Assembly (NCBI RefSeq): GCF_023516615.1 | Contig: NZ_JAMGBF010000020.1 | Location: forward strand, 62,001-126,000 | From: Streptomyces panaciradicis | GTDB lineage: Bacteria > Actinomycetota > Actinomycetes > Streptomycetales > Streptomycetaceae | Reading direction: 5' to 3' | DNA length: 64,000 bases | Shown here: positions 10,575 to 23,685 of the stretch, in pieces | Layout: every line of letters starts with the position of its first letter | Position numbering within the stretch: position 1 is the first letter of the stretch | Notes under the pieces: generated by a model | Database searches by the model: none | The model's input: only the letters and a program-made list of their open reading frames with translations | What the model was told of the DNA's origin: nothing | Made by a program: the position numbers and the translations under genes

Positions 10575-12737
10575 TCAGCCGATGTCCGGTGGATCGATGC
10601 GCACCCGGACCGCCGCCGCTTCGCCGGCCCCGGCGCCCCGGGCCGTCCGCGCCGCCTGTGCGGCCTTCAACGCCGAGGCGAGCGCGGCTCCGCTGCCGGG
10701 CGGCACACGCACCAGCGCCCGCTCCCAGTGCTCACCGGGAGGCGGCGCCCCCACCCGCCGCGGCCGGCCCACCGACGTGACCGGCAGAGGAACGGGCCCC
10801 AGCACCTGGGCCTCCGACGGCAGTTCGGCCATGCGCAGGAACTCGGCGACCGCCTCCGACGTCCCCGACACCGCCGCCATCCGTGACACGGGCGGAAAGC
10901 TCAGCTCGGCCCGCTCGCCGAGTTCGCGCACCGCGTGTCCGACGGGGTTCCAGCGCACCAGCGCCTGCACGGGCCGCAGCGTCGGTTCCGCCACGACGAC
11001 CACGGTGCCCCCGGCGCCCTGCGGCCGGACCAGCGCGGCGGCCGCGATCCACCGCCGCAGCGCGTCCTCGCCGGCCCGCAGATCGGGCCGCCCGAGCATC
11101 GCCCAGCCGTCCAGCAGCAGCGCGGCCGCATAACCGCCCTCGGCGACGGGCTCGGCCCCCGGGGTGCTGACGATCAGCGCGGGCGCCTCCGGCACGGTGT
11201 CCAGCACCTGCTCACGCCCCGAGGTCCGCACCGGCACGGCCGGGAAGGCCCGCCCGAGTTCCTCAGCGGTCCGGCGCGCACCCACGACCTGCGCCCGCAG
11301 CCGGAATCCGCCGCACTCCGGGCAGTGCCAGCCGCTCTCCTCACGCCCGCACCAGCCGCACCGCAGCGCCGCCCCCGACTCCTGCCCCTCCAGCGGCCCG
11401 GAACAGTGCCGGCACCGGGCGGGCGCACGGCAGTTGGCGCACGCCATCCGCGGCACGTATCCCCGCCGGGGCACCTGTACGAGCACCGGCCCGTGGCGCA
11501 GCCCCTCGCGGACGGCCTGCCAGGCGAGGGTCGGCAGCCGGGCGGCCCGGGCGGCCTCGTCGCGCGCTAGATCGGTGTCCCCCACCGTCCGCACGAGCGG
11601 CGCGAAAGCCCGCACCTGCTCCCGCGCTGCTACGAGCGGCCGCGCCCAGCCGCTCTCGACGAGCTGGGCCGCCTCCACGGTGCAGCTCCACCCGCCCAGC
11701 AGGAAGCCGCACTTGTCCAGCGCGGCCCGCAACAGCAGCACCTCGCGCGCATGCGGCTGAGGGGCGTGCAGTTCGCTGTGGCTGTCGTCGCCGTCGTCCC
11801 AGATGGCCACGAGCCCGAGGTCCCGCACGGGAGCGAACATGGCGGCCCTGGTTCCGACGACGGCCCGTACGGACCCGCGCCGCACCGCCAGCCACTCCCG
11901 GTACCGCTTCTCGGGCCCGGCGTCGGCGGTGAGCACCGCGTGCCGCCCCTCCCCCAGCAGAGCGGTCAGCGCGGCGTCCACGCGCGCGACGGCCCGCCCG
12001 TCCGGCAGGACGACGAGGGCCCCGCGTCCGGAGGCCAGCGTCGCCACCACGGCCCGCGCGATCTCCTCGCTCCACGCCGGCCCGGGCAGCGCGTTCCACA
12101 CGGCACGGGGGGCTCCGCCGGACGCCAGCGACTCCAGGAACGCGGCCCCCCGCTCGTACCGCGCCCAGGACCCCGTCTCCGGCGCTCCGGGCGGCGGCAG
12201 GGGCTCGGGCGAGGGCCGCTGCTCGGCGCGGGCGCTGCGCGGCGGCACGGCGAGCTGCAGCACGTCGGCGAGGCTGCCCGCGTACCGGTCGGCGACGGCT
12301 CGGGCGAGCCCCAGCAGTTCCTCGCTCAGCACCGGCTCGGGCGAGACGACCTGGGCGAGCGCGGCCAGCGGCCCCGAGTAGTCGGACTCGGCGCGCCGCT
12401 CGATCAGGAAGCCGTCGATCAGCCCGCCGCCCTCGCGGCGCCCGTCCCGCACGCGGTGCCGCCCGGCCCCGAACCGCACCCGCACCCGGACGCCGGGCTG
12501 GGCGTCGGCGTCGAGTTCCTCCGGCACCGCGTAGTCGAAGTACCGGTCGAGGTGCAGCACCCCCTTGTCGACGAGCACCCGGGCGACCGGCAACTGCCCG
12601 GCCAGCGCGGCGCCCCGCCAGGTCCGCGGCTTGGCCCGCGGCTCCCTGGCCTTCCGCACACTCTCCCTGATGAGCGCAAGCTGCTCCGGCGGCGCACCCT
12701 CGCCGCCACCGCCCCCCGATCCGTTCTCGCTGCTCAC
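10575..12737 (-). CDS. priA: Primosomal protein N' (PriA), actinobacterial helicase-deficient form
   Basis: About 720 residues. The N-terminal PriA DNA-binding region (ARVLVDKGVLHLDRYFDYAVPEEL) is clear, and the zinc-binding region keeps eight cysteines (CANCRAPARCRHC, CGWC, CPEC). The helicase motifs are degenerate: the Walker A position reads SGRGALVVLPDGRAVARV with no GKT, and the usual DEEH is replaced by DDGDD. As in mycobacterial PriA it probably recognises stalled replication forks and loads the replisome without ATP-driven unwinding. The GTG at 12737 gives MSSENGSG and has GGTAAGAA upstream; an in-frame GTG at 12761 is less well supported. It is downstream of metK, separated by a terminator. 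Confidence 0.93.
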   Translation of the reverse strand: MSSENGSGGGGGEGAPPEQLALIRESVRKAREPRAKPRTWRGAALAGQLPVARVLVDKGVLHLDRYFDYAVPEELDADAQPGVRVRVRFGAGRHRVRDGRREGGGLIDGFLIERRAESDYSGPLAALAQVVSPEPVLSEELLGLARAVADRYAGSLADVLQLAVPPRSARAEQRPSPEPLPPPGAPETGSWARYERGAAFLESLASGGAPRAVWNALPGPAWSEEIARAVVATLASGRGALVVLPDGRAVARVDAALTALLGEGRHAVLTADAGPEKRYREWLAVRRGSVRAVVGTRAAMFAPVRDLGLVAIWDDGDDSHSELHAPQPHAREVLLLRAALDKCGFLLGGWSCTVEAAQLVESGWARPLVAAREQVRAFAPLVRTVGDTDLARDEAARAARLPTLAWQAVREGLRHGPVLVQVPRRGYVPRMACANCRAPARCRHCSGPLEGQESGAALRCGWCGREESGWHCPECGGFRLRAQVVGARRTAEELGRAFPAVPVRTSGREQVLDTVPEAPALIVSTPGAEPVAEGGYAAALLLDGWAMLGRPDLRAGEDALRRWIAAAALVRPQGAGGTVVVVAEPTLRPVQALVRWNPVGHAVRELGERAELSFPPVSRMAAVSGTSEAVAEFLRMAELPSEAQVLGPVPLPVTSVGRPRRVGAPPPGEHWERALVRVPPGSGAALASALKAAQAARTARGAGAGEAAAVRVRIDPPDIG

Positions 12738-12800
12738 GCTTGCATTCTTACCAAATGCCACTGACAGACGGCGCCGTGGCGATCCCCGGGAACGACGAAG

Positions 12801-12832
12801 AGGGCCCGGCCCCCCGAGGGGAACCGGGCCCT
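12801..12832 (-). terminator. Terminator after metK
   Basis: AGGGCCCGG pairs with CCGGGCCCT, with an inner CCCC/GGGG extension, 17 bp beyond the metK stop. It separates metK from priA. Confidence 0.75.
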
Positions 12833-12848
12833 GCGACGACGGGGAGGG

Positions 12849-14057
12849 TTACAGGCCGACGGCCTTCTGCAGCGCCTCCACCCGGTCCGTCCGCTCCCAG
12901 GTGAACTCGGGCAGCTCGCGGCCGAAGTGGCCGTAGGCCGCCGTCTGGGCGTAGATCGGGCGGAGCAGGTCGAGGTCGCGGATGATGGCGGCCGGACGCA
13001 GGTCGAAGACCTCGTCGATCGCCTTCTCGATCTTCTCGTGGTCGATGGTGGCGGTGCCGAAGGTCTCGACGAACAGGCCGACGGGCTCGGCCTTGCCGAT
13101 CGCGTAGGCGACCTGGACCTCGCAGCGGGAGGCGAGGCCCGCCGCGACGACGTTCTTGGCGACCCAGCGCATCGCGTAGGCGGCCGAGCGGTCCACCTTG
13201 GACGGGTCCTTGCCCGAGAACGCGCCGCCGCCGTGGCGGGCCATGCCGCCGTACGTGTCGATGATGATCTTGCGGCCGGTCAGGCCCGCGTCGCCCATCG
13301 GGCCGCCGATCTCGAAGCGGCCGGTCGGGTTGACCAGGAGGCGGTAGTTCTCGGTGTCGAGCTTGATGCCCTCGTCCAGGAGCGCCTTGAGCTCCGCCTC
13401 GACGACGAACTCGCGGATGTCGGGTGCGAGGAGCGAGTCGAGGTCGATGTCGGACGCGTGCTGCGAGGAGACGACGACCGTGTCGAGGCGGACGGCCTTG
13501 TCGCCGTCGTACTCGATGGTGACCTGCGTCTTGCCGTCGGGGCGCAGGTAGGGGATGGTGCCGTTCTTGCGGACCTCGGACAGGCGCTTGGACAGGCGGT
13601 GCGCCAGGAAGATCGGCAGCGGCATGAGGGTCGGCGTCTCGTCCGTGGCGTAGCCGAACATCAGGCCCTGGTCGCCGGCGCCCTGCTTGTCGAGTTCGTC
13701 CTCGTCGCCCTCGACCCGGGACTCGTACGCCGTGTCCACGCCCTGCGCGATGTCCGGCGACTGGGCGCCGATCGAGACCGAGACACCGCAGGAAGCGCCG
13801 TCGAAGCCCTTCTTGGAGGAGTCGTAGCCGATCTCGAGGATCTTGTTGCGGACGAGGGTCGCGATGTCCGCGTAGGTCTTGGTGGTGACCTCTCCGGCCA
13901 CGTGCACCAGGCCGGTGGTGATCAGCGTCTCGACGGCGACCCGGGAGGTCGGGTCCTCCCGCAGGAGCGCGTCGAGAATGGTGTCGCTGATCTGGTCAGC
14001 GATCTTGTCGGGGTGACCCTCGGTCACGGACTCCGAGGTGAACAGGCGACGGGACAC
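12849..14057 (-). CDS. metK: S-adenosylmethionine synthase
   Basis: The 402-residue enzyme makes S-adenosylmethionine from methionine and ATP. Family signatures are intact: [20 protein letters not shown] at the N-terminus with the ATP-binding histidine, [12 protein letters not shown] in the middle and the phosphate-binding [22 protein letters not shown] in Streptomyces also feeds secondary metabolism and influences antibiotic production. The 240-bp gap upstream to coaBC shows no SAM-riboswitch architecture that I can recognise; TAAACT at 14139-14144 read on the minus strand is a possible -10. Confidence 0.98.
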   Translation of the reverse strand: MSRRLFTSESVTEGHPDKIADQISDTILDALLREDPTSRVAVETLITTGLVHVAGEVTTKTYADIATLVRNKILEIGYDSSKKGFDGASCGVSVSIGAQSPDIAQGVDTAYESRVEGDEDELDKQGAGDQGLMFGYATDETPTLMPLPIFLAHRLSKRLSEVRKNGTIPYLRPDGKTQVTIEYDGDKAVRLDTVVVSSQHASDIDLDSLLAPDIREFVVEAELKALLDEGIKLDTENYRLLVNPTGRFEIGGPMGDAGLTGRKIIIDTYGGMARHGGGAFSGKDPSKVDRSAAYAMRWVAKNVVAAGLASRCEVQVAYAIGKAEPVGLFVETFGTATIDHEKIEKAIDEVFDLRPAAIIRDLDLLRPIYAQTAAYGHFGRELPEFTWERTDRVEALQKAVGL

Positions 14058-14297
14058 AACGCTCCCTGGGGTTGCAGCGGCTGCTGGCTGATCATGGGCG
14101 GACGGGCTCGGGGGCTGCGCCCGGCACCGTCCGAGAACAGTTTATCGGTCGGTCTCGGCCACTGGCCTCCCCGTCTCGCCTCTCGGGAGGGCTGTGACCA
14201 GCGGCACGGGCATTCTGCCCAATCCCCTGCGGGCTTGGCCAGGGTCGCCACACCCCTGTGGCAGAGGTTTGAGAGGTCCGAGAAGCGAATGAAACCT

Positions 14298-15500
14298 TCA
14301 GTGGAGCCGCTCCGCCACCAGGTCCCAGACGATTTCGGCCAGATGTTCCTTCGGCCCGTGCGGCACCGGCGTCTCGGTGCCGTCCGCGCCCAGCACCACC
14401 GCCTCGTTCTCCTCGGAGCCGAACGTCTTGCGCTCGCCCACCTCGTTCACCACGAGGAGGTCGCAGCCCTTGCGCCGCAGCTTGGAACGGCCGTTGGCCA
14501 GGACGTCGTCGGTCTCGGCGGCGAAGCCCACGATCACCTGCCCCTCACGGGGCCGTTCGGAGGAGATCTCCGCGAGGATGTCCGGATTCCGCACCAGCAC
14601 GACCGGCTCGGGGTCCTGGCCGTCCCTCTTCTTGATCTTCCCGGCGGCGTAGGCCGCGGGGCGGAAGTCCGCGACGGCCGCGGCCATGACGACCGCGTCG
14701 GCGTCCGCGGCGGCCTTGAGCACCGCCTCGCGCAGCTGCACGGCCGTGCCGACCTGGACGACGTCGACGCCGGCCGGGTCCGCCATGCCGGTGTTGGCGG
14801 CGACCAGCGTGACGCGGGCGCCGCGCGCGGCGGCGGTGCGGGCGAGGGCGTAGCCCTGCTTGCCGGAGGAGCGGTTGCCGAGGAAGCGGACCGGGTCGAG
14901 GGGTTCGCGGGTGCCGCCCGCGCTGACGACGACGTGCCGGCCGACGAGGTCGGGTGCGGTGACGCCCCGGGCGAGGACGCGCCGGCAGACCTCGAAGATC
15001 TCGGCGGGGTCGGGCAGCCGGCCCTTGCCGGTGTCGACGCCGGTGAGGCGGCCGACGGCGGGCTCGATGACGACGGCGCCGCGGCGGCGCAGCGTCGCCA
15101 CGTTCTCCTGGGTGGCCGGGTGCTCCCACATCTCGGTGTGCATGGCGGGGGCGAAGACGACCGGGCAGCGGGCGGTCAGGAGGGTGTTGGTGAGCAGGTC
15201 GTCGGCGAGTCCGTGGGCGGCCTTGGCGAGCATGTCCGCGGTGGCGGGGGCCACGACGACCAGGTCCGCGTGCTGGCCGATGCGGACGTGCGGGACCTCG
15301 TGGACGTCGTCCCAGACCTCGGTGGAGACGGGGTGACCGGAGAGCGCGGACCAGGTGGCGGCGCCGACGAAGTGCAGCGCGGAGGCCGTCGGCACCACGC
15401 GGACGTCGTGACCCGACTCCGTCAGCCTGCGCAGCAGCTCACAGGCCTTGTACGCGGCGATGCCACCGCTGACCCCCAGAACGACCTTGGGCTTGTCCAC
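14298..15500 (-). CDS. coaBC: Bifunctional phosphopantothenoylcysteine decarboxylase/phosphopantothenate-cysteine ligase
   Basis: The 400-residue fusion carries out two steps of coenzyme A synthesis. The N-terminal flavin-dependent CoaC half shows LGVSGGIAAYKACELLRRL and PAMHTEMWEHPAT; the C-terminal CoaB half shows DVVVSAGGTREPLDPVRFLGNRSSGK with the nucleotide- and cysteine-binding loop. Two residues usual in the E. coli enzyme differ: PAMN is PAMH, and the ACGxxGxGR cysteine region reads TGVDTGKGR. I recall both as normal for actinobacteria. The GTG at 15500 is preceded by GGGGAGAGAC; an upstream ATG at 15545 would add an unrelated leader. Confidence 0.96.
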   Translation of the reverse strand: MDKPKVVLGVSGGIAAYKACELLRRLTESGHDVRVVPTASALHFVGAATWSALSGHPVSTEVWDDVHEVPHVRIGQHADLVVVAPATADMLAKAAHGLADDLLTNTLLTARCPVVFAPAMHTEMWEHPATQENVATLRRRGAVVIEPAVGRLTGVDTGKGRLPDPAEIFEVCRRVLARGVTAPDLVGRHVVVSAGGTREPLDPVRFLGNRSSGKQGYALARTAAARGARVTLVAANTGMADPAGVDVVQVGTAVQLREAVLKAAADADAVVMAAAVADFRPAAYAAGKIKKRDGQDPEPVVLVRNPDILAEISSERPREGQVIVGFAAETDDVLANGRSKLRRKGCDLLVVNEVGERKTFGSEENEAVVLGADGTETPVPHGPKEHLAEIVWDLVAERLH

Positions 15501-15601
15501 CGTCTCTCCCCGGCTCGGCAACGTGCAGGTCCCACTACACACCACAGGCCCGACAGTCGCGCTGCCGGGCCTGTGGATAAGTCAACCGCGATATGAGAGT
15601 C

Positions 15602-15874
15602 CTACTGCGCGGGGCCTTCGACGGCCTCGGACGTCAGCAGACCCGCGTTGATCTCACGCAGGGCGATCGAGAGCGGCTTCTCGTGCACGTGGGTGTCGAC
15701 GAGCGGACCGACGTACTCGAGGAGGCCCTCGCCGAGCTGCGAGTAGTACGCGTTGATCTGGCGGGCCCGCTTGGCCGCGTAGATCACGAGGCTGTACTTC
15801 GAGTCGGTGGCCTCGAGGAGCTCGTCGATCGGCGGGTTGATGATGCCCTCGGGCGCGGAGATGGAAGAGGACAC
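15602..15874 (-). CDS. rpoZ: RNA polymerase omega subunit
   Basis: The 90-residue protein has the omega core [20 protein letters not shown], which packs on the beta-prime C-terminus and assists RNA polymerase assembly. The size is normal for Streptomyces, where omega loss impairs development and antibiotic production. It lies between gmk and coaBC in the conserved actinobacterial order mihF-gmk-rpoZ-coaBC, all transcribed leftward. Confidence 0.97.
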   Translation of the reverse strand: MSSSISAPEGIINPPIDELLEATDSKYSLVIYAAKRARQINAYYSQLGEGLLEYVGPLVDTHVHEKPLSIALREINAGLLTSEAVEGPAQ

Positions 15875-15927
15875 GCTCTACCTTCCGATGGATGGGAAAA
15901 GATCGGTCGTGATCACATCACGTGCGA

Positions 15928-16521
15928 TCACAGAACATCCATCAAGGCTAGCAGCTCGCGAGCCACGTCCTCGACGGAGGTGTTGACCAAGGTCACGTCG
16001 AACTCCGGCTCGGCGGCCAGTTCGACCTTCGCCGCGTCGAGGCGACGCTCGATCACCTCGGGCGGTTCGGTGCCCCGTCCGGTGAGCCGGCGCACGAGCT
16101 CCTCCCATGAGGGAGGGGCCAGGAACACCAGCTGGGCGTCGGTCATCGACTCGCGCACCTGCCGGGCGCCCTGGAGGTCGATCTCCAGCAGGACGGGCTC
16201 CCCCGCCTCCAGCCGCTCCAGGACGGCCGCGCGCGGCGTGCCGTAGCGGTTGCCGGCGAACTCGGCCCACTCCAGCAGCTCGCCGTTGGCGATCAGCTTG
16301 TCCATCTCCTCGTCGGTGACGAAGAAGTACTGGACGCCGTGCTTCTCGCCGGGGCGGGGCCTGCGGGTCGTCGCCGACACCGAGAGCCAGACCTCGGGGT
16401 GTTCCTTGCGCATATGGGCGACGACCGTGCTCTTGCCGACCCCGGAGGGGCCGGAGAGCACGGTCAGCCGCGGACGTGCGTCCGGGGGCTCGGGGGTCGT
16501 CCCCCGGAATGTTGCAGCCAT
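15928..16521 (-). CDS. gmk: Guanylate kinase
   Basis: The 197-residue enzyme phosphorylates GMP to GDP. It has the P-loop GPSGVGKST at residues 24-32, the GMP-binding stretch [19 protein letters not shown], and the [12 protein letters not shown] segment. A 16-residue N-terminal extension ([16 protein letters not shown]) precedes the conserved core. It is 59 bp downstream of mihF and 53 bp upstream of rpoZ, and is probably co-transcribed with both. Confidence 0.97.
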   Translation of the reverse strand: MAATFRGTTPEPPDARPRLTVLSGPSGVGKSTVVAHMRKEHPEVWLSVSATTRRPRPGEKHGVQYFFVTDEEMDKLIANGELLEWAEFAGNRYGTPRAAVLERLEAGEPVLLEIDLQGARQVRESMTDAQLVFLAPPSWEELVRRLTGRGTEPPEVIERRLDAAKVELAAEPEFDVTLVNTSVEDVARELLALMDVL

Positions 16522-16580
16522 GCAGCGATTATTCCAGCAATCCCGGTGTGCCCGGGACTCCCGGTCCCAAGGTCCCGGAC

Positions 16581-16904
16581 TCAGGAACCGGTGCTGCCGA
16601 ACTCACGCTCCAGGGAAGCGATCTGGTTGGAGCCGAGGCCGCGAACCCGGCGGCTCTCGGAGATGCCGAGTCGTTCCATGATCTGCTTGGCGCGGACCTT
16701 GCCCACGCCCGGCAGGGACTCGAGCAGCGCGGAGACCTTCATCTTGCCGATGACGTCGTTCTCCTGGCCCTGCTTGATGACCTCGTGCAGGGAGGCGCCG
16801 GAGTGCTTGAGTCGATTCTTGACCTCGGCCCGCTCCCGGCGAGCCGCGGCGGCCTTTTCGAGCGCGGCTGCGCGCTGTTCAGGGGTAAGGGGCGGAAGAG
16901 CCAC
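16581..16904 (-). CDS. mihF: Actinobacterial integration host factor (sIHF/mIHF)
   Basis: The 107-residue nucleoid protein has a basic helical N-terminus ([19 protein letters not shown]) and a helix-two-turns-helix region with [20 protein letters not shown], matching Streptomyces sIHF, which binds DNA non-specifically, affects supercoiling and is needed for normal sporulation and antibiotic production. It is unrelated in sequence to E. coli IHF. I chose GTG 16904, with GAGGTGA 7 nt upstream, which gives the family length; a longer frame back to 17027 lacks family support. Confidence 0.97.
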   Translation of the reverse strand: MALPPLTPEQRAAALEKAAAARRERAEVKNRLKHSGASLHEVIKQGQENDVIGKMKVSALLESLPGVGKVRAKQIMERLGISESRRVRGLGSNQIASLEREFGSTGS

Positions 16905-17241
16905 GCCTACGTCACCTCGGATGTCGAACTGTCGGATACGGACCGGTGAGGAACCTAGTCGCCCCACACCTGGGGAGCCACGAGCAACACGCTTGCCCTT
17001 TGACTCTCGTCGGAGACTAGCGGTCAAGTCCGCCAGAGTCAGCGAGAACAGCGGAAAAGTCCTGGTCAGCCTCCGTCAGGCCGGACATTTAGGACATAAT
17101 GCCCCGGATTTGAGGATGTATTCAGACTCAAGCGGGCTCCCGAACACCTGTTGGAAGACTCCCGCGACCTTCTGGAACGCCGAAGACGGCCGTCATGAAC
17201 GCCTCATGCGGCCGTCCCGGGGGCCCTTCACGTGGTACAGC
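16905..17241. other. Intergenic region between pyrF 3' end and mihF
   Basis: About 337 bases, AT-richer than the coding DNA around it (for example near 17085-17130). It must contain the mihF promoter on the minus strand; one candidate is listed at 17014-17042. I see no gene and no strong hairpin in it. Confidence 0.6.
17014..17042 (-). promoter_or_regulatory. Candidate mihF promoter
   Basis: On the minus strand CTGACT (17042-17037) and TAGTCT (17019-17014) are 17 bp apart. TAGTCT fits the Streptomyces -10 pattern well and the -35 is weak. Transcription would start near 17007 and give a leader of about 100 nt. Confidence 0.4.
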
Positions 17242-18087
17242 TCACACGCCGGCCAGCGCCGTCCGGATCTCCTCCGCGAAACGGTCCGCGGAAGCGCGCA
17301 GCGCGGCGAGGTCGGGTCCGTGGCGGAGCACGCCCCGGCTGACGTTCGGCACGACGTTGCGCACGGCGGCCCCGAAGACCTTCGGAAGGTCCGCCGGGGT
17401 GGCCCCCTGGGCGCCGACCCCGGGCGCCAGGAGCGGTCCGTTGATCGCCAGGTCGTACGAGGACAGGTCGCCCAGCGTGGCGCCCACGACGGCACCGAAG
17501 GAGCCCAGCGGCTCCTCACCCTCGTTCTCGGCCGCCAGATGGCCCAGGATCGTCGCGCCGACGTTCCGGCCGTCCGGGCGCACCGCGTGCTGGACCTCGC
17601 CGCCCTCCGGGTTGGAGGTCAGGGCCAGCACGAACAGGCCCGTGCCGCTCTCCCGGGCCAGCGCGACGGCCGGGCTGAGCGATCCGTAGCCCAGGTAGGG
17701 CGAGACGGTCAGGGCGTCCGAGAACAGCGGGGAGTCCTTGTGCAGGAACGCCTCGGCGTACCCGGCCATGGTGGAGCCGATGTCGCCGCGCTTGGCGTCC
17801 GTCACGACCAGCGCCCCGGCCGCGCGCGCCTCCTGGACCGTCTTCTCCAGGACGGCGACCCCGCGCGAGCCGAAGCGCTCGAAGAAGGCGCTCTGGGGCT
17901 TGAGGACGGCGACCCGGTCGGCCACCGCCTCGACCACCGTGCGGCTGAACCGCTCCAGGCCGGCCACGTCGTCGTTCAGGCCCCACTCGGTGAGCAGGGA
18001 CGCGTGCGGGTCGATGCCGACGCACAGCGGGCCGCGGGCGTCCATGGCGCGGCGCAGACGGGTGCCGAAGGGTTCGAGAACGCTCAT
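17242..18087 (-). CDS. pyrF: Orotidine 5'-phosphate decarboxylase (type 2)
   Basis: The 281-residue TIM-barrel enzyme converts OMP to UMP, the last step of de novo UMP synthesis. The catalytic core VVTDAKRGDIGST is present with the lysine at K99, and LCVGIDPH near the N-terminus. It belongs to the longer type 2 group. Its start overlaps the end of pyrD by four bases, and it is the last gene of the pyr cluster. Confidence 0.97.
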   Translation of the reverse strand: MSVLEPFGTRLRRAMDARGPLCVGIDPHASLLTEWGLNDDVAGLERFSRTVVEAVADRVAVLKPQSAFFERFGSRGVAVLEKTVQEARAAGALVVTDAKRGDIGSTMAGYAEAFLHKDSPLFSDALTVSPYLGYGSLSPAVALARESGTGLFVLALTSNPEGGEVQHAVRPDGRNVGATILGHLAAENEGEEPLGSFGAVVGATLGDLSSYDLAINGPLLAPGVGAQGATPADLPKVFGAAVRNVVPNVSRGVLRHGPDLAALRASADRFAEEIRTALAGV

Positions 18088-19190
18088 GCGGACTTCCTCA
18101 CGTCGGCGCCGACCGCGTCGGCGAGGGTGGCGTACGGGCTCGTGCGCAGGCGCGCGGCGAGGCCCTTGTGGATGGCTCGGCCCCAGAAGGGCCCCTCGTA
18201 GACGAACGCGCTGTAGCCCTGCACGAGCGTGGCGCCGGCGAGGATGCGCTGCCAGGCGTCCTCGGCGTTCTCGACGCCGCCGACGCCCACCAGGGTGATG
18301 CGGTCGCCCACGCGCGCGTAGAGGCGGCGCAGCACCTCCAGGGAGCGCGCCTTGAGCGGGGCGCCGGAGAGCCCGCCCGTCTCCTTCACCAGCGCGGGGT
18401 CGGAGGTCAGACCGACGCCCTCGCGCGCGATGGTGGTGTTGGTGGCGATGATCCCGTCCAGGCCGAGTTCGACGGCGAGGTCGGCGACGGCGTCGACGTC
18501 CTCGTCGGCGAGGTCCGGCGCGATCTTGACGAGGAGCGGCACCCGGCGCGTGGTCACGGTGCGGTCGGCGGCCTCGCGGACGGCGCTCAGCAGCGGCCGC
18601 AGGGCCTCGGTGGCCTGCAGGTTGCGCAGCCCGGGCGTGTTCGGGGAGGAGACGTTCACGACCAGGTAGTCGGCGTACGGCGCGAGCCGCTCGGTCGACT
18701 TCACGTAGTCGCCGACGGCGTCCTCCTCCGGGACGACCTTGGTCTTTCCGATGTTGACGCCCACGACCGTCTTGAAGACCGGCTCGCGGGAGGCGAGGCG
18801 GGCCGCGACGGCCAGCGAGCCCTCGTTGTTGAAGCCCATCCGGTTGATCAGCGCCCGGTCCGGCACCAGGCGGAACAGCCGCTTCTTCGGGTTGCCGGGC
18901 TGGGCCTCCCCGGTGACGGTGCCGATCTCGACGTGGTCGAAGCCGAGCATCGACATGCCGTCGATGGCCACGGCGTTCTTGTCGAAGCCCGCGGCCAGCC
19001 CGAACGGGCCGTGCATGCGCAGCCCGAACGCCTCGGTGCGCAGCTCCTTGTGGCGGGGCGCGAGGGCGGCGGCGACGAAGGTGCGCAGCACGGGGACGCG
19101 GGCGGCGAGGCGGATCCAGCGGAAGGCCAGGTAGTGCGCCGCTTCCGGGTCCATGCGCCGGAAGACGAGGTTGAAGAAGATCTTGTACAT
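18084..19190 (-). CDS. pyrD: Dihydroorotate dehydrogenase (quinone, class 2)
   Basis: The 368-residue flavoprotein oxidises dihydroorotate to orotate using membrane quinone. The class 2 N-terminal membrane-associating helices are present ([20 protein letters not shown]), followed by [15 protein letters not shown], the catalytic-serine loop [15 protein letters not shown] and [12 protein letters not shown] near the FMN phosphate. It overlaps pyrF by four bases. A strong hairpin at 19206-19233 separates it from carB upstream. Confidence 0.97.
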   Translation of the reverse strand: MYKIFFNLVFRRMDPEAAHYLAFRWIRLAARVPVLRTFVAAALAPRHKELRTEAFGLRMHGPFGLAAGFDKNAVAIDGMSMLGFDHVEIGTVTGEAQPGNPKKRLFRLVPDRALINRMGFNNEGSLAVAARLASREPVFKTVVGVNIGKTKVVPEEDAVGDYVKSTERLAPYADYLVVNVSSPNTPGLRNLQATEALRPLLSAVREAADRTVTTRRVPLLVKIAPDLADEDVDAVADLAVELGLDGIIATNTTIAREGVGLTSDPALVKETGGLSGAPLKARSLEVLRRLYARVGDRITLVGVGGVENAEDAWQRILAGATLVQGYSAFVYEGPFWGRAIHKGLAARLRTSPYATLADAVGADVRKSA

Positions 19191-19205
19191 GGTGTCCTCA
19201 CGACG

Positions 19206-19233
19206 AGGGGGACACCGTTTCCGGTGTCCCCCT
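19206..19233 (-). terminator. Hairpin between carB and pyrD
   Basis: AGGGGGACACCG and CGGTGTCCCCCT form a perfect 12-bp stem with a TTTC loop, 8 bp after the carB stop and just before the pyrD ribosome-binding region. It could be a terminator, an attenuator reducing pyrD-pyrF expression, or an RNA-stability element. Confidence 0.6.
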
Positions 19234-19241
19234 GTCGGCTG

Positions 19242-22542
<3,301 letters not shown>

Positions 22543-22550
<8 letters not shown>

Positions 22551-23685
22551 GCTGGCCCTCCATCAGGGATACGAAGCGGTCGAACAGGTAGGCGGCGTCG
22601 TGCGGACCGGCTGCCGCTTCGGGGTGGTACTGGACGCTGAAGGCCGGGCGGTCGAGGAGCTGCAGGCCCTCCACCACGTTGTCGTTGAGGCAGACGTGGG
22701 AGACCTCGGCACGGCCGTAGGGGGTCTCGGAGATCTGGTCGAGCGGGGCGTCGACGGCGAAGCCGTGGTTGTGCGCGGTGACCTCGACCTTGCCGGTCGT
22801 ACGGTCCTGCACCGGCTGGTTGATGCCGCGGTGGCCGTACTTGAGCTTGTAGGTGCCAAAGCCCAGCGCGCGGCCCAGGATCTGGTTGCCGAAGCAGATG
22901 CCGAACAGCGGGGTGCCGCGCTCCAGGACCGCCCGCATCACGGAGACCGGGTGGTCGGCGGTGGCCGGGTCGCCGGGGCCGTTGGAGAAGAACACGCCGT
23001 CGGGCTCGACGGCGAAGACGTCGTCGGCGGTGGCCGTGGCGGGCAGGACGTGCACCTCGATGCCGCGCTCGGCCATCCGGTGCGGGGTCATGCCCTTGAT
23101 GCCGAGGTCGACGGCGGCGACGGTGAACTTCTTCTCGCCGATCGCCGGGACGACGTACGCCTCCTTGGTGGCGACCTCGGCGGAGAGGTCGGCGCCCTTC
23201 ATCTCGGGGGCCTGGCGGACCTCGGCGAGCATGGTGCCCTCGTCGGGCAGGGCGTTGCCGGAGAAGATGCCGACGCGCATGGCGCCGCGCTCGCGCAGGT
23301 GGCGGGTGAGCGCGCGGGTGTCGATGCCGGAGATGCCGACGACGCCCTGGTGGCGCAGCTCGTCGTCGAGGGAGCGGCGCGAGCGCCAGTTGGACGGCAC
23401 GCGCGCGGGGTCGCGCACGACGTATCCGGCGACCCAGATGCGCTTGCTCTCCGGGTCCTCGTCGTTCACGCCGGTGTTGCCGACGTGCGGGGCGGTCATG
23501 ACGACGACCTGGCGGTGGTACGAGGGGTCGGTCAGGGTCTCCTGGTAGCCGGTCATGCCGGTCGAGAAGACCGCCTCGCCGAAGGTCACCCCCACGGCCC
23601 CGTAGGCACGGCCGCGGAACATCCGGCCGTCCTCCAGGACGAGTACGGCGGGAGTCCTGCTGGCTCCCCTGGTGGAGGTTGTCAT
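22543..23685 (-). CDS. carA: Carbamoyl-phosphate synthase small subunit (glutaminase)
   Basis: The 380-residue glutaminase supplies ammonia to CarB. The class I amidotransferase domain is complete: [25 protein letters not shown] with the nucleophilic cysteine, and [14 protein letters not shown] with the catalytic histidine and glutamate. I chose ATG 23685 ([10 protein letters not shown]) because its ATGA overlaps the stop of the upstream PH-like gene and GGAAGG precedes it. Confidence 0.98.

Noticed and set aside
14058..14297. SAM riboswitch upstream of metK
   Set aside because: I looked for the paired stems and conserved cores of SAM-I or SAM-II type elements and saw none; the gap is ordinary GC-rich DNA.
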